From the NCBI GenBank assembly GCA_051294375.1, contig CM119264.1, positions 25,997,376 to 26,061,375 on the forward strand: a DNA stretch of 64,000 bases, in the 5' to 3' direction. The notes beneath the pieces were generated by a model, which did not search any database, was not told the origin of the DNA, and saw nothing but the letters and a program-made list of their open reading frames with translations. This stretch comes from Paraspadella gotoi (Eukaryota > Chaetognatha). A program made the translations under genes and the position numbers. The first letter of the stretch is position 1. Each line of letters opens with the position of its first letter. Below, piece after piece: positions 40,100 through 60,474 of the stretch.

Positions 40100-40394
40100 T
40101 TTATCTTTCTTTCTTTCACCAAAAGGCTTTTCCTAATGCATGAAGACTAAAAAAAACAAAAAAACAAAAAAACACACTTCAGACTCCGAATATCATTCCT
40201 CGTTTTTTTCTTTTGCGAAATAGATTCCATAATTTTTAAATAAGTTTTAAAAAAAATTAATTTTCAGGGAATTTAAAAAGCGTCGAGCAACTCCATTTCC
40301 GCAATCTCATTTCCGCATTCCTTTTGCTGCATTCCCTCTTCCTACACTCCGCTCTGCCGCATTCCTCCTCAGCATTTCCCCTTCGCTCAAAACG

Positions 40395-43300
40395 ATGTCG
40401 CATTCCACGATCCTCGACGCGATCAACGCCGGCGGCGAGAAGCCCCTCAAGAGCGTGGAGACGGTGGAGAAGGTGGTGCTGCCCGACGCCGAGGTGGTCG
40501 CCAAGGAGCGGAAGGAGACGGCCGTCCTCGCCGGCGTCGCAGACTTCGACAAGGCCAAGTTGCAACGCGTCGACACGGTGGAGAAGGACGTCAAACCGGA
40601 CGCGGACGTGTTGAAGAAAGAGAGGAGCGAATCCGAGGTGGGGAGAGGTTGTGGTAGTGTGGGTGGGGTGTGGGAAGGTGGAGGAGGGTGTGTGGGAAGT
40701 GGGTGGGTGTGGGAAGGTGGAAAAAGGTGAGTGGGAAGTGGATGGGGTGTGGGTAGGTGGGGAGGGGTTGTGGGAAGTGGATGGGGTGGAGGAAGATGTG
40801 TGGGAATTGGGTGGGGTGTGGGAAGGATGTGTGGGAAAAGGTGGAGGAGGATGTGTGGGAAGGTCGGGACGGGTGGGGCGCCGAAGGAATGGGATGCAGA
40901 AGGGGGAAGGAGTAGTTGTGACTTAAGGAATCCCGACGCTTGAAAAGAATTTAGAGCATAAAGGGAATGGCAGAAGAAAAAAGTTAACAAAAACCTAACA
41001 TAAAAAATGCTGACTTCTCACTAAAGACAAGATAAAAAAAAGTCTAAAATTAGATATATATCGGTTTTCCTTCCTCAGTCGCAAATAATCTTGTTTGTTA
41101 AAAACTTAAAACTAACTCTCGCGTAATAGTATAACGCGTTCCGTTTTAATGACATAAACCCAGACTCTACCAGTTATTTATCAGCGTTTAAAACTATAAT
41201 TTTCTTCGACGTTCCGAGATAAAAAAAACCCATTCCATTCGAGCCTTATCTTTATTTATTCAGTCTTACGCTTTTAATCTTTATCTCGATTTCGAACGCC
41301 CTCCAAAGGGAGAGCTGACTGGCTGATTGTCGAACGGGCAGATTGTTTTTTGTTTTTTTTTTTTTAAGTTTTGTTTCGTTTAGATTTTTTAAAAAAATTT
41401 CTAAACAATATACTCCGGGCCGAATTTAACTTTAAGTAGAGCAGAAGCCCTGCTGGTATGTTCTGTTTATTATGATAATAATGATGATAATGATGATAAT
41501 CTGCAGTTCAAAATTAAAAAAAAAAACTTCTTAGCTTATATTTGTTTTTGTCATTTATATTAATCTATGAAGTATTTTGAAGTTTACAAATGAACTCCCT
41601 TTTTGTTGTTGTTGTTGTTGTTGTTGTTTTTGCAAGATGATTTACTCATCTAATTCATCTTAAACTGTTTCTTTCCGTCTCAACTGTTTCGCCTCACCGG
41701 CCTTTTTCCCTTCCTTTCCAGTGACCCAGTCCCCGCCTTTTCAGTTGTGATCTCTCTCTCTGTCTCTCTCTGACCTTCTCTTGAACCGGCGTTAAAAAAC
41801 AGGACCCTTTTTTGGGGCAGATCGGTTTTTTTTTCAGATCTGGTGGAAGTTTGTTTGTCAGATTAATCACGGGCAGAGACTGAATGAGGAATCCGAAGTA
41901 ATGACTACAGGAATTACGAGGAACGAAGTTTGTATATTCTAATGACATTCAACTTCAAGATACTAATTAGTTTTTGAAAGGTTGTATTCTATAAATAAAC
42001 CGCTCTATAAATATTTATAAATATATTAATTATAATAAAAATATTATAAAATACATTGCTATGTGAGTCACTCTGAACAAACGGAAAGGTGCGAGGAAGT
42101 TGACTCTTAAAAATAGTGAGTGTTCCCACTTTTGGTAGAGATTGTGCTAAAAAGGTTTTCCTAAATTTCGTTTCACGCCCAAAACCTGCGACCATTTTTG
42201 AAGGATTTCCCTGACTATTTTTTTTTATTTTCAACTATGGAGTATGGACGTGTCCTTTTCTGATTCCTTTCACTCTAAAAATTACGTGAAAAGTTTAAAA
42301 TGATGCTTTTATGCTTTTATGTGTCTCTACGTACCAATACATTTTCAAACCAGTTATAAATTTATTTTCAATTTCTTAATAATACGAAATATTTTTTTTA
42401 TTTATTCATACACACACGCCGTCATCGTTAAAGCGCGAGAGAGAGAGTCTGAAAGAAAGGGGCAGACACTAGAGAATTTTGTAAGTTCAAGAGCCTTTGT
42501 CAAAAAACTGAATTTATGCAGTCGAAGCCATTCATTAATTGAAAACCTGAACTGATTTATCAATACAACGACGAGAGGTTCGAATGGTAATAGGAAAAGC
42601 AGTTTAAACTTGGTGATTTATCAATGCTGAGACTTGATTGATTCATGTTTAAACTAATTTCTATTATACGTCTTAATTTAATCGAACTATATGAAGAATT
42701 ACCATTTTATTGATAACTTGATACGGATATTTTCTTCCTATTCGCGCCTCCTGACTTTAGCAAGCTAATTGTTTATGCCATTGTTTTCACCATATATAAT
42801 ATCAATATAATTTCTGACTACCTCATTGTTTTTTTTTTCCTTTATCGCCACGCCCATCGATCGCAGGTCCTTCAAGGCGTGGCCGGGTTCGACAAGGGCA
42901 GCTTGAAACACGCGGAGACTCATGAGAAGAACGTTCTTCCCGACGCGGAGGCGGTCGCAAAGGACAAACTCGAATACGGAATGAGGAAGGAAGTGGAATG
43001 CTTCGACAAGAAGGACTTCAAGCACGTCGGTGAGGATGTGTGCGGGACCGGTGGAGGTTAAGAGGGAAGATGAAGGGATAGCGCTCGCTGGCTACGTCCT
43101 GGTCTTTCAACATCTTTGTACAATGTACAAGGCCGCTTTTGACTTGAAGTTTGTAAACCAGTACGGCATCCCATTTTAAACTAGTAAAGAGACTGAACTT
43201 TAAAAAAAAAAAACTTTTTAGCTTTTCTCTGAATTAAATAAGTCTAATTTGAGACGTGCATGCGTAAAATATGCAATATAGGCCTGAGCCAATTATTTTC

Positions 43301-43414
43301 ATTATTTTCCTGTTCCCCCTGTTCTTTTGTTTTTCAGAAACTGTGGAGAAGAACACCCTACCGGACAAAGAGACGATTACTCTGGAGAGACGACTCAGCG
43401 AAGGGGACGATTGA
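40395..43414 (+). CDS. Four-repeat beta-thymosin (tetra-thymosin type)
   Basis: Three exons: 40395-40637 (81 codons), 42867-43029 and 43338-43414, giving 160 aa. Phases are 0 and 1, with donors GAG|GTGGGG and GTCG|GTGAGG. Four beta-thymosin/WH2-like actin-binding units follow one another: a divergent first (LKSVETVEKVVLPDAEVV), then FDKAKLQRVDTVEKDVKPD, FDKGSLKHAETHEKNVLPD and FDKKDFKHV/ETVEKNTLPDKET. The consensus is an amphipathic helix, then LKHVET and EKNxLP, binding actin monomers. Known relatives are the multi-repeat thymosins of invertebrates such as fly ciboulot and the nematode tetra-thymosin. Repeat 1 lacks the FDK helix start, and KVVLPD and KDVKPD differ from KNxLP, so units may differ in actin affinity. 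Intron 1 begins with a G-rich minisatellite. Confidence 0.93.
40638..40915 (+). repeat. G-rich minisatellite in thymosin intron 1, G-quadruplex potential
   Basis: Degenerate tandem units of roughly 18-30 bp built on gtgtgggaaggtggagg and gtgggaagtggatggg, starting immediately at the splice donor. The transcribed strand's RNA copy would be strongly G-rich with many GGG/GGGG runs. Confidence 0.85.
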
Positions 43415-44091
43415 TCAAAAATTAAAGTTTCGATTATTATTTTTTTTTTTTATATTTTTTTTTTCGCTGCTTGTCTTCGATTTTAAAATTTTTTATTGCA
43501 TCCTTGTAATTCTTTTTTTGATTAAGTACTTAATCAGTCGATTCTTTTTTCTCCCGTTGTTCTTGTAATAACCAACGCAATCGCTATCACGACGGGTGAC
43601 TTTTGTTTGTCTTTCTTTCTTTCGAGAGAATTTCGCTGCTAAGCGGATTATATGAGTTCAGAATAAAATCTTAGACCTGCGTTATACTTATAGGTAAGAT
43701 ACGTAAAATGCTTGAAGCCCAACTGAAGTACCAAAAAAATATGTGTAAATGTCAAAAACTGGGTGGAGTGAGAAATCGATTAGAGGAGAAGCAGAAAAGG
43801 ATTTGCTGACAAAATATATCCACTTTAATCACGAATCTCTAATCAGTTTAGTTCAAAAAGTAATCTTGTTAGTGAACAAAAATCAATGCTGATGCCGATG
43901 CTTATTACAATTTTAAAATCGTATCGCATAAATTAATAAAACTCAAAATTTAAAACAAAATATCTCTGGAACGGAGGTGGTCCCTGTGAGGTTTGAAAGT
44001 GAACGCTGGGAAAAATTATTACTTAAAACTGGACCCCTTAACGAGTTATCATCTCTGGAAAAACCGGTCGGTGGATGAAGTTTGAATAAAT

Positions 44092-44162
<71 letters not shown>

Positions 44163-44340
44163 TCTCTCGATTCCAGTTTTTTTCAACTCTCATCGCGTTT
44201 CTTTATATTTCACATCCAAGATTTTCTACCTGGGGAACACAACTGATCTTTCTGAAAAAATAAAAAATTAAAACAACGAACGACAACAAAAAATATCAAT
44301 AGTGATTATTTTTCTTTCTTCTCTCTTCCTCTTCATAATC
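43415..44340. other. Short spacer between the two thymosin genes
   Basis: Holds the first gene's 3' end (a TTTTTATAT-rich stretch at 43440-43530 and 'gaataaaatc' at about 43663) and a (CT)n tract at 44094-44165 about 180 bp before the next start codon. Confidence 0.6.
44094..44165. repeat. (CT)n tract upstream of the single-domain thymosin
   Basis: Interrupted CT repeat in the presumed promoter or 5' UTR. Confidence 0.95.
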
Positions 44341-45193
44341 ATGGACGTAAGTAAAAGAATCAATGATGGGTTTTGTTTTTATTTTAATTTCGGTTTCGTT
44401 TTATTTTTATTCAGATTCAATTCGATTTGATTTGAATCTAACGTTTTTTATTCGTAGATATCGATGAATATTATTTAGCGTAATAATTGTAAAATTGACT
44501 TTTCAGTTGAAACTTGAATAAATGACAGCAGCAAGGTGAAAAATTTAGAAAACCAAAAACTAACCGTGAATTTTATTCCCTGATCCCTGCTGCGTACTAA
44601 TGCGCCTTGAATGGGATCACCTCGGCAGTTTTTTCTTCTGATTAGCATTTTGTTTAAAACTTGAAATTCCGCGTTTTATTTCTTCGACGCCAGAAATCCG
44701 ATGTAGTCGAGGCGCCGAAGGACAAGCCCAGATCGCCGTTCGCCGAGGGTCTGGCTCAATTCGACAAATCCAAACTCAAGAAAACTGGTGAGGGGTTTCG
44801 AAAAGGAACTGAAAAGGGAATGGGACGGGCGTCGAGATGTGGTTCGGGACGGGAAAGGGACCGGGACGGGCAATGGGACGATGTGGGTTAAACGGGCAGA
44901 GTGAGAGAAGTAAAGCGGATTCGAGAAAATCCAGTTATTCTCGAGTTCCATTTAATTATATTTATCATTCTTCAGGTCACATTTTTCATTTCCAATAAAT
45001 AATTTAACTAAATGATTTTTTAATGTCAAAAATTATTTTGAGTGTTAAATCGCACATGTACTATCTAAGTGACTAAGCCCAGCCCTCAAATATACATATC
45101 TAGAATTCTTTATTCAATCATTTAACATCAGAGACGAAAGAGAAGAACACGTTACCGACGAAGGAGACGATTGCACAAGAGAAAACTGGCTAA
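44341..45193 (+). CDS. TMSB: Single-domain beta-thymosin
   Basis: Three exons: 44341-44346 (only ATGGAC, coding MD), 44694-44787 and 45132-45193; 162 nt, 53 aa. Donors are GAC|GTAAGT and ACTG|GTGAGG; acceptors cgccag|AAATCC and catcag|AGACG. The protein is MDKSDVVEAPKDKPRSP, then [36 protein letters not shown]. Against vertebrate thymosin beta-4 ([27 protein letters not shown]) the core is nearly identical. It binds G-actin 1:1 through the [11 protein letters not shown] helix and the C-terminal part. It lies 0.9 kb downstream of the four-repeat gene in the same orientation, which suggests gene duplication. Alternatively both are one locus with alternative promoters, since exon 3 of each begins at the same repeat position and phase. 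Confidence 0.92.
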
Positions 45194-45199
45194 GTCCCT

Positions 45200-45285
45200 C
45201 AGCGGGGGGAACTCCATCAAGCCACACTTAGTCGCAGCGGGGGGAACTACATCAACTCGCGATGGAGCTAAAAACAAAAGTTAGC
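45200..45285. repeat. Two direct repeats in the thymosin 3' region
   Basis: 'cagcggggggaactccatcaa' recurs about 40 bp later as 'cagcggggggaactacatcaa', differing at one base. Confidence 0.85.
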
Positions 45286-45295
45286 GATCGTCGGC

Positions 45296-45402
45296 GTCTT
45301 TAGACTTTAGACTTAAGGCTTTAGGCTTAAGGCTTTAGGCTTTAGGCATTAGGCTTTAGGCTTTAGGCTTTATGCTTTAGGCTTCAGGCGACTTTAGGCT
45401 TT
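45296..45402 (+). repeat. TTTAGGC/TTAGGC-like short tandem repeat
   Basis: About a dozen units of the heptamer TTTAGGC with variants (TTAAGGC, ATTAGGC, TTTATGC, TTCAGGC), right after the thymosin stop. The hexamer TTAGGC is the nematode telomere repeat, but here most units are seven bases and degenerate. Confidence 0.85.
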
Positions 45403-47004
45403 AAAAAAAAACTCGTCTGACAAGATTCGTCTTTTTTAAAAAAAAACCTGTACGATGAAATTTCGCCTTGTTTTGAATAGTTAAAATTTTACCGGCGTCT
45501 CATCTCGAGATTGAGAAACTTGTTTGAGGATCAGGGTGGGTAGAGCCGGGTGAGTTAACTAAGATGAAAGTCGTTTTCCTTCGAAAACCTAATTACAATG
45601 TTAAGCAAAATAATAAGTCAATGACAAATATCAACTAGTTCACTTTTTTTTTATCGAACGAATTTTACATTTCATAATTTTTAGACAGTTTATCTTTCAA
45701 ATCACTCAACAACGCGAACATGAAAGGAAATATTTCCGACGGATTTTTTTTGGTTTTTTTTTTCAAAACGGTTGAAGGATACAAAAAACAAAATTAGCAT
45801 GGTATTAAATTCGAAAGACTCAGAGAAATCATTGTTACCTTGCTCCATCTGAACTGCTTCGTTTCAAAACTTTGCTACTTCACGATGACTGATTATTTCA
45901 AATAGTTAGTTTGTTACATATTGCAAAAAAAAAGTGCCTGCGTGGTAATTTCTTTGTTGAAAAGCAATATATGTTTTTTTCTCCAGACTTTGAATTCAGT
46001 ATTTACTTAAATTATTTTTAAAAAACTTTAGCAATAGCGGAAAAAATCACTGCAGAAATAGCATAGATATATTTCCGAACCTCGTTAGAGAAACACAATT
46101 CATTTCATTACAAATCACAAACAATTACTTGCTCAACGTATATTGTCATTTACTTCCAACTGTAAATAATCTGTATCGCCAAGTAAGTTTGAAAAAGGTG
46201 CAATTCAGCTGAAAAAAAGTAGTAGAAAGGGCTTTTCAGAATTGTAATCGAATGAAAAAGAAAGTCTGATTCGGTTTTAAAATCGCCAAAAATCGGATTA
46301 ATGAATAATTTCATCTTTTATCTGTTTCTTTTGCCAACGCGGTCGAACGAGAGTAAAGAAATCAAATTATAAAGAAAGAACAGAGACCTAAAAGTGATAA
46401 TTGATATAAAAACGAAGATATGTTTAAAAAAAAAGAAAATCGTTTGGCAGAAAATAAAAAAAATTGGCTGGAGAAAAGAAATAGGAATGTTTGACTTTTT
46501 TATACGGATATTTACAACTCTTTCCGTTTGTTTGTTCATTGACGGTGTGGTGACATACGTGTTCTAAGAATTTCTCTATGACAAGATATGACGAATGTTA
46601 ATTCATTGGTTTCAGTATGTTCTAATGCAGTTAGTCTATGAGCAAACGAAAAAAAAAATAATTTTTTTTTTATTAAATGTTTCTTTTGAATGTACCTCGT
46701 TTTATTTGGTGATTTAAACGTAATGAATTCTCGATGCAAACGGTGAATCTGAAGGCGAAAATTAAACGAGTAGGCGATTTTACGCTCAAGATATTTAAAT
46801 AGCGACATTCTATTTTGGCACCGAATGAAATTAATGATTAGAAAACATATTTTGAAACAAGTTTAAAAACTATTTTCTTTTCTTCTTTCCCCCAATTCAT
46901 TGACGAAGAATGTCTCCGTTTTGCGTCGCAAGGAGAGGCGACTTCCATGGATTGCCATTTTCATTGCCAGCTTCCATGCCACTTTTCTATGCCATTCCTC
47001 GCTT
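45403..47004. other. AT-rich spacer between thymosin and RhoGAP genes
   Basis: Should hold the 3' UTR of the minus-strand RhoGAP at its right end. No gene-like frame is seen; minus-strand frames at 46318-46808 are AT-rich and without similarity. Confidence 0.5.
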
Positions 47005-54696
<7,692 letters not shown>

Positions 54697-56668
54697 TTAG
54701 CGGGAAGAAAAGATGGACTTAAAGATTAAGGCTTTTTAAAGAAAACGTTGAAAATTAGGATGGAAAAAGAAGAGGAGGGGTTTCGTTGAAAATTAGGATT
54801 AGGAATTTTGAAAACATGGAGTTTGATGGGAGCAAAAGAATTAGTTTTAAAATGAGGAATGCTGAGTAGATGAAGTGTAAACTGTAAAGGGAAGAAATAG
54901 GATGATGACTTGGTTGAGAATAAGAAATGTTGAATAGATGATAATCGGAGGTGCTCAGTAAAAGAAATGAAAAAAAATTATATTTCAGTAAAAATTAAAA
55001 CTAATGAAAAATAGCATGATTTGAAAAACGGGGACTAGTTAGAGGGAGTGTTGGGTCTGAAGAAGATTGTCATGTTTGCCCAGAGATGTTTGACGATGCC
55101 CTTTTCCCTCCGAAATTGGTGGTGACATTTCTACCCCCCTATTCACCCCCTCCCCCGAATCTCTTATACACAGCTGCGTGTTTGAGCTTTTATTTTTCTT
55201 CTTTTCTTTTTCTTCTTTTCTTTTTTCTCTTCTTGCGAATCAAATTTGCGAATTCAAAGCAAATATTTTAGATGATGTTTCAGAATCCCGATTTTAGAAT
55301 GATAAAGATTAAAACAGTCAAATTTTGGTTGCGGTAATATTGTGTTGCCTTTTTTTAAAATTTGAATTATCGTGAATAAAAAATAATATTTAAAAAAAAA
55401 AGAAGTTTTTCTCAGTCACGAACGGGTTTGTCAAAAGGGTGAAAAATGCGCAATGAAATTAGACAAGATTAGATTTAAAATTTCAAGTTTGTCAACATTT
55501 TTTTTAAAGAAAAATAAACTTTTTAACTTCTTAACTTTTTAACTTCCGCCAACATTTAAGCAACGCCTACTCTCTTCTCGGACGAGCTTAATTTACTCAC
55601 TTTTCCGCGAACAATAATCGAGTCATCGTCAGAGCGTAAATTACGTTTTCGCGTGATGTGGCCAATTCACTGATTTTTAAGGACAACGACGACAACGACG
55701 ACGACGACCAAAATGACGAATGAATGAATGAATGGAAAAAGTTTTTTTGGAGAAAAAAACAAAACACGATGGCGAATACGATGACGCCGATGATGACGAC
55801 AACGACGACAACGACGACAACGACGACGACGTGACTACTAGTACAACGAGGAAAAGGCACGACGCATACAAACGACGACGATTATTGGTAAACAAATCCG
55901 AAAACATTCCTCGCTGATTTGTCTCCCGATAAAAAAAAAAACTGGGCGAGAGATCTATATTCGTTTTTCGTTTCAGCGACTTTCGTCTGAGACTTCGAGA
56001 TCCACCATCGGCTGGATTTTCAGATCTCGCATCGTCGGGACTTTCAGAATGAAATTCGGATTTTCTTTTCGATCCACCATCGGTTTGGCGCGTCGTTGAA
56101 AATAAGTTTAAATAAGTAAAATAAAAATCTTAGAATAATAATAGTGTTGGAAGAAAATACTTATAGTTTTCGATATAAATTTCGATTGTAAAAAAGAAAA
56201 AAGAAATATATTGCTCGAAAAACAAAATAAAAAAAAGGTAAAGTGAATGAGTGTGAGGACGATGACTGGCCTTTAAGCAGTTAGCCTGTTAGGGAGGATC
56301 AGAAGAAAGGATTACATTCAATCCTCTTCCAACAATTAAATTTTCACTGAATCTCAACAAAGAATAAAATTACTTTTTTTCTTCTCGTCTGTTTCCACGA
56401 TCATTGAACTCGATCGATTTTTTTTTCAAAAAAACAAAAATGCAAAAAAGGAATTCTTTGTCTCCCAAACACATCGTCAGCAGTTGCAAATTCTCGCGGA
56501 TGACAAAGAAATTGTTGCCAAGCAACGGCGATCAGGGCCGCTGTAAACAAAAGCAGACGAGGGCCATAAAAATGGCGTCATCTGGTTTCACCGCGGGAAG
56601 GCCAGAAAGCGCCGGCCCCTTGGCCGGAAGTGGCGCGAAAATGGCTTTGACCGAATGGATGGCCAGTT

Positions 56669-56680
56669 CTCAGAGAGAGA

Positions 56681-56728
<48 letters not shown>

Positions 56729-56767
56729 AGGAGAGAGAGAGAGAGAGAGAGAGAAAGGAGAGAGAGC
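56669..56767. repeat. Interrupted (GA)n tract
   Basis: GA repeat broken by GAA units. Confidence 0.96.
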
Positions 56768-57667
56768 GCGCGTTTAAATTAGGTTGGAAATCGTTTACTT
56801 GAAATGGGGTAACAAATTTCTGGAGGAAAAAAAGCAGTTTGGTTTTTTTTCGTGATTCTACACTGCGGGGCAAAAAAAGTAGCCACAAGTTAGCTTTAAA
56901 TACACCACTATTTCTTTTTTTACCTTTGAAAAAATATATTTTAAAAGTATAGCTCTTTTAAAGAGCTATCGATTGGTGCGAGAAAAATTTAATTGGTTCA
57001 GGCAGTAGAACATAGCAAGACTTTAAAGTCAGAGTCTCAAAACGGAATTGGGAAAAAATTATTTCCAAAGATTAGAGTTGATGACACTTTTTTTCTGACT
57101 GAAGATTACAATATAGAATTGACAAAAATAGAAATAAAAATATAAAATGGTTAGCAATAAATTTGCTTCTTTTTTTTTTATAAAAATATTTTTTAAAAAT
57201 ACTGCTAAATATGACAATTTAATACTAAATACTAAAAATAATCAATTTTTTCAAAATTCTAAATTAATTCTAAGACAAAAAAAATAATTATAATATAATT
57301 TTGAAACTTTATTAGTCTGCTTTAACAAGAGATGCTATAAAAAAAATTAGTTGTGACAAAGATTTGAAAGTAACCTTGGGTACGTTATTACTCAATTGCT
57401 TTTGCCTTACTTTTAAAAGATTGTTTTTCAAATTTTTATATAGTTTTTTTACTTATTTGAATTAGATTTAGGTAAAAATGGTTGACACCTATCCCTACAA
57501 ATATTTTATGCCTAATTTGTTCAGCTAATATCATATTATAAATATTTAATAATAGGGAAAAGTCATAGACTCTGCGAGATTAAAATTGTTTTGTTCTCAT
57601 CAGATGTTGTACCAAACAACTTTGAGGTCCTATAACTTTAACAAGTGGTTACTTTTTTTCGGGTCAC

Positions 57668-57771
57668 ACCGCCGACGCCCGCCGACGCAAAAAGAAGCGC
57701 CCCGACGCCTGCCGACGCGAAAAGAAGCGCCCCGACGCTTGCCGACGCTTGCCGACGCTTGCCGACGCAAT
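57668..57771 (+). repeat. CGACGC-based minisatellite
   Basis: Built of gccgacgc plus aaaagaagcgccc blocks: one 34-bp-scale unit occurs about twice, then 'ttgccgacgc' three times. On the plus strand it keeps an open frame (PPTQKEAPRRLPTRKEAPRR) within 57586-57846, which I do not take as a gene. Confidence 0.8.
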
Positions 57772-58803
57772 AAGACTTCGCCTACGTGTACAACCATCGC
57801 TCGGTGCAGCGTTGAGGTGGATATCCGATCAAAACGACTTCGATAGGAAATGACCAGTGATCAGGTGTCCCAGTTATTAGCACGAAGTGAACAATTCCTT
57901 CGATTATCCTATCACAATCTAACATTATTCACATTATTCCTCTTTCGTGATCTTCCTTCCCTCCTTCCGATCCTTACCCCACTCTTATTTTCCCCCATCG
58001 CCCCTAACCCCAAATCCCACCTCCCCCCCCTGCCCCCGCGTCTTCCGCTTCTTTGCCCACGCGAAGATCCGTCGGAGGCGCTGGCGTCGGGGGAAAAAAA
58101 TGAAAAGGAAATAAGGAAAGAATAAACAAGAAAAGAAAACAAAGAAAGAAGGTTTTTTTTTCTGAAAAAAAAAAGGAATAAAAAAGATGCATAAACACGA
58201 CAACGATTATATTTTCGCTCAAAATGACGAGAAAGAAGTGAGTTTTTGGTGACGAGGACGAGAAAGATTATGGCTTTACGAGAAACGACAACGACGTCAT
58301 AAAATACGAGCCTTAATTCCGAAAAACAACTCATCTTTTTTTTTTCTATTTCTTTACAAAGATGAAGAGAGGAAAGATGAGAGAGTAAACAAGAGAGAGG
58401 TTCGTAAATAAACAGTGAAAGTGTGGAGCAGTACGAGGAATTAAAAAAAAAACAGTCAAGGAGCTGTTCTAGGAAGAAGCAGTTTGAGAAGTTTCAGTAA
58501 CAGTTAAAAAGCAAAGGAGCAGTTTGAAGATTTAAAGAAACAGTTAAGGAGCAGTTCGAGGAGTTAAAGAAACAATGAAAAAGCGATAAAAACTGTAAAC
58601 AAGCAATGAAGGAATTCAAAGAAACAGCGAAGAAGTACAGTACAGAAAATAAGCTGAGAGAAAATCCGTTTCCCAATTTCTCGACTCTTGTATTCGGAAA
58701 TCAGAAAAAAAAAGGGAAGCAGCCGGAGACGAGACCGAAATTACGACTCAGTTCAGAGAAAGTAAAGGATCTTTGGCCACTGCTGTCGCCGGAGATAGGC
58801 CAA

Positions 58804-58836
<33 letters not shown>

Positions 58837-59045
58837 NNNNNNNNNNNNNNNNNNNNNNNNNNNNNNNNNNNNNNNNNNNNNNNNNNNNNNNNNNNNNNNN
58901 NNNNNNNNNNNNNNNNNNNNNNNNNNNNNNNNNNNNNNNNNNNNNNNNNNNNNNNNNNNNNNNNNNNNNNNNNNNNNNNNNNNNNNNNNNNNNNNNNNNN
59001 NNNNNNNNNNNNNNNNNNNNNNNNNNNNNNNNNNNNNNNNNNNNN
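58837..59045. other. Assembly gap (209 N), CT repeat on the left
   Basis: Left flank is (CT)n; right flank is unique AT-rich sequence. Confidence 1.
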
Positions 59046-59311
59046 CATTTTTTACTCGGTTATTTTTCTGTTCATTCTTTGAAATTAACTTTATTAACTG
59101 TATTACTAGACGAAAACAAAAATGATTTTTTAGTTTGGTTTTCTATTTTCTTTCTTTTTCCTTTTGACCAACAGATTTCTTTTCATTTGTTTTCTCTCTC
59201 TCACTAATCGTTCTCTTTCGCTTTTTCTTCCTCGTCCGATTAGGCCTTTCCTGCAGAGAGGCTATAACCGCTTATTTCCAAACGCGTCCGGAATTTCTCT
59301 CTCTCTCTCTC

Positions 59312-59810
59312 NNNNNNNNNNNNNNNNNNNNNNNNNNNNNNNNNNNNNNNNNNNNNNNNNNNNNNNNNNNNNNNNNNNNNNNNNNNNNNNNNNNNNNNNN
59401 NNNNNNNNNNNNNNNNNNNNNNNNNNNNNNNNNNNNNNNNNNNNNNNNNNNNNNNNNNNNNNNNNNNNNNNNNNNNNNNNNNNNNNNNNNNNNNNNNNNN
59501 NNNNNNNNNNNNNNNNNNNNNNNNNNNNNNNNNNNNNNNNNNNNNNNNNNNNNNNNNNNNNNNNNNNNNNNNNNNNNNNNNNNNNNNNNNNNNNNNNNNN
59601 NNNNNNNNNNNNNNNNNNNNNNNNNNNNNNNNNNNNNNNNNNNNNNNNNNNNNNNNNNNNNNNNNNNNNNNNNNNNNNNNNNNNNNNNNNNNNNNNNNNN
59701 NNNNNNNNNNNNNNNNNNNNNNNNNNNNNNNNNNNNNNNNNNNNNNNNNNNNNNNNNNNNNNNNNNNNNNNNNNNNNNNNNNNNNNNNNNNNNNNNNNNN
59801 NNNNNNNNNN
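59312..59810. other. Assembly gap (499 N), CT on the left and AG on the right
   Basis: The flanks are opposite in strand composition, so the gap either hides an inverted arrangement or joins two different repeat loci. Confidence 1.
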
Positions 59811-60350
59811 AGAGAGAGAGAGAGAGAGAAACCTTACCAACGATTGAAGGATAAAAAACTGAATTTGAGATCGGCCTCATAAATTTACAACCTTGAGTTG
59901 TTCAGAATCGTGACCGACGAAGGAACCTTTTAATTTTAGACTTAAATGATAAAAAAGTAAAACCAAACAGGCAACGGAATTAAAGGAATGTACTATAAAA
60001 AGAATGAATAAAAACAAAAAAAGGGGAAAATAAAAGATAATAAAAGGAAATCACGAAAGAAAAGAAAAAAAGGGACAGATAGAAATACAGATAGAATACA
60101 GATCGAATTCCAATGTGTTTCGCCTCAGTGACTTTAGACGGACAGAAGGCTTCAAATTAGGTTATTGCACAAGTGGCTAAAGCGACATATATGCTCAGAG
60201 CGCTTTAAAATGGAACTAGGGTTGTGGAGCAGAGTGATGGAGCAGAGTGATGGAGCAGGGCAGTAGAGCTCAAACCTGAAACCCGAAATACCATTCGGCT
60301 TACTTTATTGAAGAAAAAAAAAGCGGATTCCGGGCAAATATGGCGAGAAA

Positions 60351-60474
<124 letters not shown>

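Noticed and set aside
43415-45193. Treating all thymosin exons as one gene
   Set aside because: There is a stop codon at 43412-43414 after a normal thymosin C-terminus, and the downstream exons make a complete single-domain thymosin with its own ATG. Alternative splicing between them remains possible.
45296-45402. A true telomere or chromosome end
   Set aside because: The array is short and degenerate and flanked on both sides by unique, gene-bearing sequence.
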